From: Desulfurococcales archaeon ex4484_204
GTDB taxonomy: Archaea > Thermoproteota > Thermoprotei_A > Sulfolobales > NBVN01
NCBI GenBank assembly: GCA_002255065.1
Contig: NJEF01000097.1
Coordinates: 1-5,548 of the forward strand
Direction: 5' to 3'
DNA: 5,548 nt
Each line of letters starts with the position of its first letter. The stretch's first letter is position 1. Under the pieces are notes generated by a model. That model was not told the origin of the DNA and ran no database searches. It saw nothing but the letters and a program-made list of their open reading frames with translations. Shown here in pieces: positions 1-4,951 of the stretch. Both the position numbers and the translations under genes were made by a program.

Positions 1-341
1 AAGTTGCTGAACTCCTTAACGGTGAAGCTCCTTCTAAATATCTCGTCCTCAGATGATAGTGAAGCTCTGACTACCCCAGCACTAAGCACCTTCAGTATCT
101 TTAAATACGCCTCCTCATCGCACTTAACACCCATGAAGTCGTAAAGCGCTCCTCTTCCAAATATAATGTTTCCTACGCAACCCATACTAGCTGAAGCTAC
201 ATTGAAAAACACCGCTTTACCCAGCCTCTCAGCCCTAATCAGCTCCACCGTTGGCTCGAACTCCACGCTTAAATGCCTCTTGACCGTTACGAGCTTGCCC
301 TTTAAGGCGTATTCCTCTACAACATCCTTTAAACTAAACAT
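1..341 (-). CDS. UbiD-family decarboxylase, N-terminal part (gene runs off the window)
   Basis: The reading frame is open from an ATG at 339-341 to the window edge, giving 113 codons of the N-terminus; the C-terminal part is outside. The opening (MFSLKDVVEEYALKGKLVTV), followed by an acidic stretch with EFEPTVELIRAERLG, a hydrophobic strand AVFFNVA and GNIIFGRGALYDFMG, follows the N-terminal pattern of UbiD decarboxylases (prenylated-FMN enzymes acting on unsaturated or aromatic acids). The catalytic Arg/Glu residues of the family lie further on and cannot be checked. A strong Shine-Dalgarno (TAGGAGGT on the minus strand, 349-356) sits 7 nt before the ATG and decides the start. The start overlaps the end of the upstream Clp1 gene by 13 bp, so the two are probably one transcript. 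In many archaea a UbiD homolog is the anhydromevalonate phosphate decarboxylase of the modified mevalonate pathway; that specific role is inference. Confidence 0.82.
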   Translation of the reverse strand, partial: MFSLKDVVEEYALKGKLVTVKRHLSVEFEPTVELIRAERLGKAVFFNVASASMGCVGNIIFGRGALYDFMGVKCDEEAYLKILKVLSAGVVRASLSSEDEIFRRSFTVKEFSN

Positions 342-1633
342 TTAGCAGACCTCCTACTATCTTCATAATTTCTTAATAACTTGACGTCACCTAGCACTAA
401 AGCACCTATCCCACCATCCCATGGGGTCCTCACCTTTATCACCCCTTTACTAAAATCTATACCCTCCACTACACCTGCAGCTACGTCATTCATCCTCTCA
501 TCAAGCACCCCAACCACCAACCCTTTAACATCGGATGGCCTAACTACATTGATACTGTAGCTCTGAGTCCTACCCATAACTAAATCACCTACACCCTCCT
601 TAACGACAACGTTAAGCACTTTATTAAGTAGCGAAACGTAAAGGGAGTTATCCAAGAGGGTTTTAAGGAGGGGGTCGTTAGCTAGCTCCTCTAACTCACG
701 ACCTTCTAAACGCTTACCAAGGAGGACCACGGAGTTAATCAGCTTAACATCACTCAGCTTAACCTCCCTAACTCTCGCATTAGCAAAGTACCTAGCATAA
801 GCTTCAGCCCTTAACCTCCTACGATCCTCCCGCGCCCTTTCTCTAACCTTTAAAGGCCTAGGCGCTATGTATACCCTGACCCCCTTAGGTAGTGCTCTCA
901 ACAGGACCTCGCCAATATCTCGGCCTAGGATAACAACGTGTGTTGGCCTGACCCACCTTATTAAGTTAATCTTATAGATTATAGCCTGATGCGATGAGAT
1001 CCATCCATCAGTGTTCACTACAATACCATCATATCCCCTCTCCCTAGCCACTCTGATGAGGTCTAGGATTGCTGCTAAGAGGGCAGTCTGGCAGTACTGA
1101 GGCGATATGCATCCAGCGAAGCGTATATCCGTAGGTCTTAACTCCCTCTGCCAAATAAAGGGCTTATTAGGTTCGGTAAGCGCTATCGTTGTAGGGATAG
1201 CTACGTCCTCCTGACCTATGTCCGCATCAACTATAGCAACCCTCCTACCCCTCTGTACGAAGTAGTTAGCCAGGAAGGCCGTAAACGTCGTTTTTCCTGA
1301 CTCTATAGGGCCGAGAACCGCAACCAAAACACCCCTATCAAGCGAGTCTTTATATATATTCTCAACTATTGAGAGCCACTCATCTATAACCTCCTCACAC
1401 CTCTCCACAGGACCTTCTAAGACCCCATCAGAACCTAAAGTTACTCTCAACTTAGAGTTCCTAATAGCCTTTACACCGTAGCTCCTAAACCTATGGATCA
1501 CTATAGATGAGCCCTTGCCATACGCCGCTCCAACAGCTAGTATGGAGCCGCTTAGTACCTCTATCCTTGCAGGACCGGTAACCCTTAGTATGTCACCCTC
1601 ACGGATACTTACCTCCTTTATCATCAAAGCCAT
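329..1633 (-). CDS. Clp1/Nol9/Grc3-family polynucleotide 5'-hydroxyl kinase
   Basis: This 434-residue P-loop protein has the layout of the Clp1/Nol9 family, which phosphorylates RNA (and often DNA) 5'-OH ends with ATP. Residues about 1-95 are a beta-rich N-terminal domain. Walker A is GPIESGKT (108-115), followed by VAIVDADIGQ (132-141), the Asp/Gln segment usual in this family. The family block RFAGCISPQYC (171-181) corresponds to the substrate-binding region. VVNTDGW (205-211) is the Walker-B-like strand. The Arg-rich stretch 264-281 ending in YARYF matches the lid region. Residues 290-434 form a C-terminal beta domain. In archaea such enzymes are linked to tRNA and rRNA processing or repair; the substrate here is unknown. 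Two starts are possible: M1 at 1633, or M4 at 1624, which lies about 25 bp from a TTAAATA box and would suit a leaderless transcript. The 3' end overlaps the UbiD-family gene by 13 bp. Confidence 0.88.
   Translation of the reverse strand: MALMIKEVSIREGDILRVTGPARIEVLSGSILAVGAAYGKGSSIVIHRFRSYGVKAIRNSKLRVTLGSDGVLEGPVERCEEVIDEWLSIVENIYKDSLDRGVLVAVLGPIESGKTTFTAFLANYFVQRGRRVAIVDADIGQEDVAIPTTIALTEPNKPFIWQRELRPTDIRFAGCISPQYCQTALLAAILDLIRVARERGYDGIVVNTDGWISSHQAIIYKINLIRWVRPTHVVILGRDIGEVLLRALPKGVRVYIAPRPLKVRERAREDRRRLRAEAYARYFANARVREVKLSDVKLINSVVLLGKRLEGRELEELANDPLLKTLLDNSLYVSLLNKVLNVVVKEGVGDLVMGRTQSYSINVVRPSDVKGLVVGVLDERMNDVAAGVVEGIDFSKGVIKVRTPWDGGIGALVLGDVKLLRNYEDSRRSAKCLV
349..356 (-). promoter_or_regulatory. 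Shine-Dalgarno of the UbiD-family gene
   Basis: TAGGAGGT on the minus strand, 7 nt before the ATG at 341. It lies inside the 3' end of the upstream Clp1-family coding region. It is one of the few clear SD sites in the window, as expected for an internal operon gene that cannot be leaderless. Confidence 0.75.
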
Positions 1634-1645
1634 CTCTCCATCAGG

Positions 1646-1652
1646 TATTTAA
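1646..1652 (-). promoter_or_regulatory. Box A (TATA) element for the Clp1-family gene
   Basis: Minus-strand TTAAATA lies in the 56-bp divergent gap. With the usual archaeal spacing of about 25 bp, transcription would begin near 1624, at the second in-frame ATG (M4) of the kinase. No well-placed Shine-Dalgarno precedes either ATG (only GGAG, 2 nt before M1), which fits a leaderless mRNA. Assigned by pattern and spacing only. Confidence 0.45.
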
Positions 1653-1653
1653 G

Positions 1654-1660
1654 TTTATTA
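1654..1660 (+). promoter_or_regulatory. Box A (TATA) element for ksgA
   Basis: Plus-strand TTTATTA is about 30 bp before the ksgA ATG at 1690, which predicts a leader of only a few nucleotides. The overlapping TATTTAAG (1646-1653) is an alternative. No Shine-Dalgarno is seen between 1661 and 1689, again consistent with a leaderless or very short-leader transcript. The element nearly overlaps the box A of the divergent kinase gene, so the two promoters may compete. Confidence 0.42.
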
Positions 1661-1689
1661 GCTCTTATCCCTACCCTACTTAACGAACG

Positions 1690-2508
1690 ATGAGCGAGGA
1701 TTTATGTAAATGGCTGAATAGCCAGCTTAGAGAGTACCGTTACAAAGTCAGGATTTCAAAGAGGTTCGGTCAGCACCTTCTAGCTGACTGCAGACTTGGA
1801 TACCTCTTTACCGATCTAGTAAGGGGCCTAGGTGCTAAGAGAGTACTAGAGGTAGGAACTGGTCTAGGGTTTCTAACTATGTTCCTCTGTAGGGCTGTAG
1901 AAAGCGTGGTAACTGTTGAAATAGATTTTAACTTAGCTAATATAGCTAGACGTAATTTAAGGAACATCCCTAACGTTATGATAGTAGCCGGTGATGGATT
2001 AAACATTGTTAAGAGGTCTGTAGTGAGAGCTGATGTAGTCGCCTCCAACACGCCGTTTAACATATCGTCCCAGATACTTGTCTCACTGGTTAAATCCCAC
2101 TATAACGCAGCTATACTAACCTTACAGAAGGAGGTTGCCTATAAGCTTATAGCTAGTCCAGGATCTAGGGAGTACAGCAGATTCTCTGCATTCGTTAATA
2201 CGTTTATGGACGTTGAACTCGTAGCTACGTTTTCATCAAGATCCTTCTACCCTAGACCTGAGGTCGATGTTGCCGTAATTAAGGTGAGGAGAAAGGCTGC
2301 GTGGTCACCACGCTATGAGCAATATGAGAGCTTCCTAAAATGCATCTTTAGTGAGAAGAGAAAGCTAGCCTATAAAGTTGTAAGCAGGTGCGCCTCAGGG
2401 AAGCTACCAGGTGACGTTATTGACTACCTAAGGGTAAAGAGGAGAAGGGTCTTCTCTTTAACACCAAGTGAGCTCCTTAGTATTTTTAGAGAGAGCCTCC
2501 TAGGGTAG
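1690..2508 (+). CDS. ksgA: KsgA/Dim1 16S rRNA dimethyladenosine transferase
   Basis: The enzyme transfers four methyl groups from SAM to two adjacent adenines in the 3'-terminal helix of 16S rRNA, a late small-subunit maturation step. The 272 residues match the normal family length. Motif X is KRFGQHLLAD (24-33); motif I, the SAM-binding loop, is VLEVGTGLGFLT (52-63); motif II is VEID (76-79). Motif IV, normally N-[LI]-P-[YF], is NTPF (120-123), followed by NISSQIL as expected. QKEVA (146-150) and FYPRPEVDVAVIKV (186-199) are family signatures between the Rossmann domain and the C-terminal helical domain, which ends with a typical LTPSELLSIF. The Thr in motif IV is unusual, but everything else is intact, so the enzyme is probably active. 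It is transcribed divergently from the Clp1 kinase, another RNA-maturation enzyme, and ends 2 bp from the convergent DUF134 gene. Confidence 0.95.
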   Translation: MSEDLCKWLNSQLREYRYKVRISKRFGQHLLADCRLGYLFTDLVRGLGAKRVLEVGTGLGFLTMFLCRAVESVVTVEIDFNLANIARRNLRNIPNVMIVAGDGLNIVKRSVVRADVVASNTPFNISSQILVSLVKSHYNAAILTLQKEVAYKLIASPGSREYSRFSAFVNTFMDVELVATFSSRSFYPRPEVDVAVIKVRRKAAWSPRYEQYESFLKCIFSEKRKLAYKVVSRCASGKLPGDVIDYLRVKRRRVFSLTPSELLSIFRESLLG

Positions 2509-2517
2509 GCTTAGCCT
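2507..2517. terminator. Small palindrome at the convergent stop codons
   Basis: AGGC-TTA-GCCT forms a 4-bp stem, extendable by U-G wobbles, exactly across the ksgA stop (2506-2508) and the DUF134 stop (2511-2513). It could be a weak bidirectional end signal, but there is no adjacent T-run and the stem is short enough to arise by chance. Confidence 0.2.
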
Positions 2518-2831
2518 GTAATGCCTATTAATATAGGCTTAGACTCAACTATGGCTCTAACAAGCTTCTTCCTACCGCTCTCAAGGAGCCTCCAGAGCGT
2601 GCCACGCGATACTCCCATCCTTAAAGCAGCTTCTGCTTGCGATAAGCCTTCTAGATACACTAACCTTAAGGCCTCGAGCTCATCAGGATGTAATATGATG
2701 GTACCAGGGGGTAGGGGGGACGGTGGTGGCGTTGGGGTAAAGAATATCTCGTTTGATACTATCCAGTTTATGAAGCGTGGCTTAGGCCTTCTGCCCCTCC
2801 CTCTCCACCTACGCCATATCCATGCACTCAT
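2511..2831 (-). CDS. DUF134/UPF0251-family helix-turn-helix DNA-binding protein
   Basis: The core HPDELEALRLVYLEGLSQ (48-65), then AEAALRMGVSRGTLWRLLES (66-85) and RKKLVRAIVESKPILI, is the signature of the DUF134/UPF0251 family. These are about 100-residue proteins with a sigma-70 region-4-like HTH and no firmly assigned regulon. SQAEAALRMGVSRGTLWRLL is the HTH, with GVS at the turn. The N-terminus is basic and Trp-rich (WIWRRWRGRGRRPKPRF, 4-20), where relatives usually have a short Arg-rich tag. The linker carries a proline run (TPTPPPSPLPPG, 32-43) where most members have more structured sequence. The ATG at 2831 is the only plausible start; the frame closes upstream at a TAA (2871-2873). 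A weak GAGGG lies 7 nt before the ATG. The gene lies 70 bp downstream of the RNase H-like gene on the same strand and may share its transcript. Target DNA is unknown. Confidence 0.87.
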   Translation of the reverse strand: MSAWIWRRWRGRGRRPKPRFINWIVSNEIFFTPTPPPSPLPPGTIILHPDELEALRLVYLEGLSQAEAALRMGVSRGTLWRLLESGRKKLVRAIVESKPILIGITG

Positions 2832-2897
2832 ACCTGTCCCTCTAAACCTAGCTAGTTTCTCACAATTAACTTATTCATCGTATTGCTGAGAAAGCCT

Positions 2898-2912
2898 GCT
2901 GTTAAAAACAGC
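2898..2912 (-). terminator. Possible hairpin at the end of the RNase H-like gene
   Basis: GCTGTT-(3 nt)-AACAGC is a perfect 6-bp inverted repeat containing the stop codon (2902-2904) of the minus-strand gene. No T-run follows in the minus direction, so it is at best a weak terminator or processing hairpin between this gene and the downstream DUF134 gene. Confidence 0.22.
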
Positions 2913-3615
2913 GCTCACTATCATTACACTCTTTAAAGGCCTGCTTAAACGCTATATTGGTTGCTGCCCTCACATCTCTGCTTAAGTGGCCGAGGAAGTT
3001 AAAGTTAGTGCCCTTAGACGTTCCCTCCTCGTTAACTATAAGGACATCGGCCTCAAATACCTCCTTAAGTCTACTAGCGAGCTCACTGACCTTACCAGCT
3101 ATGTATTTATTCCTTGAATAACCTATTTTAACAACGGTTCTATAAGGTCTTATAGTTCGTTGCATCTCATTAACTACATCTTCAAAGCCCTTAACATCAG
3201 CTACGTACCCGTGTTTTACCATAACGTTATTAGCGAACATCGCATATGCTATCCTATTCCCTATATCAATACCTATGAGGAGTGTTATTGGTTCATTAAC
3301 ACCTGCTAACTTCAGTACGGCTCTCACGATACTGTTTCTATTAACTACTATGGGGTCTAGGTGCTTAAAGCTCCTGTCCGATAGCTTTAAGACCCTAACG
3401 CCTTCCTCGTCCACTAAAAGCGTGTTACAGCTTACTAGCTCATCAACGCTGTTAGGAACGTTGAAGGTTAATCCATACCTCCTAGCGAGGTCCATGAATA
3501 GCTTAAAGAGCTTAGGATTATAGATAAAGACGCAGAGCCTAACGCAGCGACATACCTCCTCACCATGCTTCATGTCTCCGTACCTAACATTAATCCCCTC
3601 AGCCGCCTTACCCAC
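2902..3615 (-). CDS. Uncharacterised archaeal protein with probable RNase H/RuvC-like core
   Basis: This 237-residue protein is not one I can name. Residues about 25-75 look like an alpha/beta N-terminal domain (LCVFIYNPKLFKLFMDLARR, then TLLVDEEGV). The C-terminal half has the order of an RNase H-fold core. A first strand LLIGIDIGN (112-120) carries Asp117, followed by AYAMFANN and a second strand. A later strand ADVLIVNEEGTS (189-200) carries Glu196/Glu197. A terminal helix RDVRAATNIAFKQ (213-225) carries Asp214. This D-E-D spacing and the DxxAAxNIA helix resemble RuvC/YqgF-type nucleases and an archaeal group of uncharacterised proteins that I recall only by pattern. If correct, it would be a metal-dependent nuclease or resolvase, or a derivative. 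The chosen start is GTG at 3615; an ATG at 3573 (M15) is an alternative. The N-terminal part is Cys-rich (C22, C24, C28, C63). It is divergent from the RadB-like gene across 63 bp. Confidence 0.65.
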   Translation of the reverse strand: MGKAAEGINVRYGDMKHGEEVCRCVRLCVFIYNPKLFKLFMDLARRYGLTFNVPNSVDELVSCNTLLVDEEGVRVLKLSDRSFKHLDPIVVNRNSIVRAVLKLAGVNEPITLLIGIDIGNRIAYAMFANNVMVKHGYVADVKGFEDVVNEMQRTIRPYRTVVKIGYSRNKYIAGKVSELASRLKEVFEADVLIVNEEGTSKGTNFNFLGHLSRDVRAATNIAFKQAFKECNDSERCF

Positions 3616-3645
3616 CTTCTATGGTTTCAACCCAACTATTTTTAG

Positions 3646-3660
3646 TTTAAAGCTTAAATA
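3646..3660. promoter_or_regulatory. Divergent box A cluster between the RNase H-like and radB-like genes
   Basis: The stretch contains two overlapping AT-rich elements, TTTAAA (3646-3651) and CTTAAATA (3653-3660), both usable on either strand. On the minus strand, spacing of about 25 bp puts starts at about 3622-3631, just before the GTG at 3615. On the plus strand, the elements are rather close to the ATG at 3679, so TATTTTTA at 3638-3645 may serve the radB-like gene instead. Pattern-based only. Confidence 0.4.
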
Positions 3661-3670
3661 GTTTAATTCA

Positions 3671-3675
3671 GGAGG
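3671..3675 (+). promoter_or_regulatory. Shine-Dalgarno of the RadB-like gene
   Basis: GGAGG lies only 3 nt before the ATG at 3679. The spacing is tight, but no other start fits: the next in-frame ATG (codon 12) would remove the segment just before the first strand of the ATPase core. Confidence 0.5.
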
Positions 3676-3678
3676 CAA

Positions 3679-4158
3679 ATGAGGGAGGTCTTAAATAAGT
3701 TGCTTAACGCTATGAATGGGAAAACCACTCTTATATACGGACCTGCAGGCTCCGGGAAAACCAACCTAAGCCTATGGCTCCTATCCATGCTCTCGCAAGG
3801 CACATCTAACAACAGTACTAACTACTTCCTAAGTACTGAGGGAATGACGTTCCTCTACTTAATTGATAGGTTTAATCTGGAGGAGAACACACTATTCATA
3901 AACATCATATCGGGGAACCACCTTATAGATACGGTTCTCAATATGCTTCTAGATAGTTCAAGGAGGGCTAGTGTTATAGTCGTTGACTCCATTAACAGCC
4001 TCTATAGAGCAGAACTAGCGACGTCAGGTAGGGCGGGCTACTACATGAACATCGCGCTAGCACTTCAGAGGGAGGCTGTCCCAGTTTATCCACGTAACTT
4101 AAGTAAATTACGCTTTAAGTTCACGATAGGTGAGTATGGTGTTAGAGTCATTAGCTAA
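3679..4158 (+). CDS. radB: RadB-like RecA-family ATPase, shortened in its C-terminal half
   Basis: RadB proteins are short RecA/RadA paralogs without the N-terminal HhH domain, thought to assist RadA in recombination. The N-terminal half is clear. Walker A is GPAGSGKT (21-28), a second strand YFLSTEG (49-55) carries the Glu after the strand, and Walker B is VIVVDSINSLYRAEL (99-113), very close to the RadB consensus. After ALALQREAVPV (126-136) the sequence passes directly to PRNLSKLRFKFTIGEYGVRV, which resembles the extreme C-terminus of RadB. The section expected between them, with the NQ-containing strand and the DNA-binding loop strands (about 50 residues), is missing. Total length is 159 residues against roughly 220-235 for the family. 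The frame is open throughout, so this is an in-frame loss and not a frameshift. The protein may be a reduced functional form, a decaying gene or an assembly deletion. The 3' end overlaps carS. Confidence 0.72.
   Translation: MREVLNKLLNAMNGKTTLIYGPAGSGKTNLSLWLLSMLSQGTSNNSTNYFLSTEGMTFLYLIDRFNLEENTLFINIISGNHLIDTVLNMLLDSSRRASVIVVDSINSLYRAELATSGRAGYYMNIALALQREAVPVYPRNLSKLRFKFTIGEYGVRVIS
4128..4133 (+). promoter_or_regulatory. AGGTGA ribosome binding site bearing on the carS start
   Basis: AGGTGA overlaps the most upstream possible carS start (GTG at 4130), making that start unlikely, and is 2 nt from ATG 4136 and 5 nt from GTG 4139. The true start is therefore probably 4136 or 4139, inside the last codons of the RadB-like gene. 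Confidence 0.45.
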
Positions 4159-4690
4159 GCTCGCCGAGCTCATTATCAGCACTACTTATCTATTCCTACC
4201 AGCATTAATTGCTAACGCCATGCCCGTTATAGTCGTAGGGAACATAATGAGGAGGAAAACCCCTATCAATGGGGGCTTAGTGTTCGTTAACGGCGAGCCC
4301 CTCTTAGGGGGTAATAAAACCTGGGAGGGGTTTACCTCAGGCATATTAGGGGGCATGCTAGTAGGAGTAGCTATCGCCTTACTCGTCAGTAACCCTTACT
4401 GGATACTATACAGTATAGTAATGTCTTTAGGGGCCATGATAGGGGATCTAGTGAACTCATTCATAAAGAGGAGGCTACACATCAAGGCAGGAAACCCCTT
4501 TATCCCCCTAGATCAGTTAAGCTTCATTCTCTCCTCGTATGCTTTAGTTAAGATCCTTGGCGTAGATGTACTATTAGGTGAGGAAATAACCCTGGTACAC
4601 CTCTCAATAATGACATATGTAGCTTTAGTGTTGCATCCCTTAGCCAACCTTATAGCTTATATCCTGAAGCTGAAGGACAGACCCTGGTAA
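4136..4690 (+). CDS. carS: CDP-archaeol synthase (CTP:2,3-di-O-geranylgeranylglycerol phosphate cytidyltransferase)
   Basis: CarS activates unsaturated archaetidic acid (digeranylgeranylglyceryl phosphate) with CTP to give CDP-archaeol, the precursor of all archaeal phospholipid head groups; it is an integral membrane enzyme related to bacterial CdsA. The 184 residues from the ATG at 4136 (two fewer than from GTG 4130) are near the usual length. Numbering from GTG 4130, the family features are LIANAMPVIVVG (26-37), GEPLLGGNKTWEGFTSGILG (55-74), GAMIGDLVNSFIKRR (101-115) and NPFIPLDQLSFIL (122-134). Hydrophobic segments at about 13-38, 69-87, 90-108, 131-148 and 154-178 indicate about five membrane spans. 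Residue 131 is Ser where relatives I remember have Asp (DQLDF); K63, D106 and D128 are present. The start is buried in the 3' end of the RadB-like gene by 23 bp, implying translational coupling or at least one transcript. The downstream neighbour is convergent. Confidence 0.92.
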   Translation: MVLESLAKLAELIISTTYLFLPALIANAMPVIVVGNIMRRKTPINGGLVFVNGEPLLGGNKTWEGFTSGILGGMLVGVAIALLVSNPYWILYSIVMSLGAMIGDLVNSFIKRRLHIKAGNPFIPLDQLSFILSSYALVKILGVDVLLGEEITLVHLSIMTYVALVLHPLANLIAYILKLKDRPW

Positions 4691-4798
4691 AGGCCACCTT
4701 AAATACTAACCTAGTTTTAAAGGGTTTATCGTGGATTACCTCGGCTCTGTGTCCTAGCACGAAGACTTGTTCTAGTTAGGGTGTAGTTAATGAGGGAG
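4691..4798. other. Gap between convergent carS and nop10 with plus-strand TATA-like elements
   Basis: No coding frame of note exists on either strand. Plus-strand CTTAAATA (4698-4705) and TTTTAAAG (4715-4722) look like archaeal box A elements, though nothing downstream on that strand is a gene in view. They would direct transcription through a locally GC-richer stretch (about 4731-4766) and on into the antisense of nop10. I looked for C/D boxes, an ACA-type 3' end and tRNA features and found none convincing. It may hold a small RNA or simply be spacer with terminator-like AT-rich sequence for carS. Confidence 0.25.
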
Positions 4799-4951
4799 TT
4801 ATCCCTTCATTAAGACCCTATACTTAACGTACTTGTCGTGAGGAGAAAATCTATGGGGGTGTGCTACCCGTGTGAGTTGCCCGCATTTAGGGCATTTCTC
4901 CCTTAGCGTATATGTTCCACACTTGGGGCACTTTCTAAGCAAGAACTTCAT
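4799..4951 (-). CDS. nop10: Nop10, H/ACA ribonucleoprotein complex subunit
   Basis: This 50-residue gene is easily missed because of its size. The protein starts MKFLLRKCPKCGTYTLREKC and contains two CPKC knuckles (C8/C11 and C20/C23) that form the zinc ribbon of archaeal Nop10. They are followed by the diagnostic linker VAHPHRFSPHDKYVKYRVL that wraps on the Cbf5 catalytic domain. Nop10 with Cbf5, Gar1 and L7Ae makes up the H/ACA RNP that converts chosen rRNA uridines to pseudouridine, and Cbf5-Nop10 also acts on tRNA. Length and motif order are those of the family. Its ATG overlaps the TGA of aIF2-alpha (ATGA, 4948-4951), an arrangement of aIF2-alpha followed by nop10 that is widely conserved in archaea; translation is probably coupled. 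A purine-rich GAGGGAGAG just upstream may serve as ribosome binding site. Confidence 0.95.
   Translation of the reverse strand: MKFLLRKCPKCGTYTLREKCPKCGQLTRVAHPHRFSPHDKYVKYRVLMKG

Noticed and set aside
1770..2063. Open frame of 97 codons on the minus strand inside ksgA
   Set aside because: It is antisense to the conserved SAM-binding region of ksgA, shows no recognisable motif and has a low-complexity Thr/Leu/Ser-rich composition typical of a shadow frame.
2521..2889. Open frame of 122 codons on the plus strand over the DUF134 gene
   Set aside because: The minus-strand frame encodes a clear DUF134 protein; the plus-strand translation is Ser/Pro/Leu-rich with no family resemblance.
3275..3523. 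Open frame of 82 codons on the plus strand inside the RNase H-like gene
   Set aside because: Composition (Leu/Ser/Thr-rich) and the lack of a start context mark it as antisense to the longer frame.
4130..4135. GTG at 4130 as the carS start
   Set aside because: It lies inside the AGGTGA ribosome-binding-like site; ATG 4136 or GTG 4139 is better placed and keeps all family residues.
4727..4798. tRNA, C/D box or H/ACA guide RNA in the carS-nop10 gap
   Set aside because: No T-loop plus acceptor pairing, no paired RUGAUGA/CUGA boxes and no stable hairpin with an ACA end could be found on either strand.
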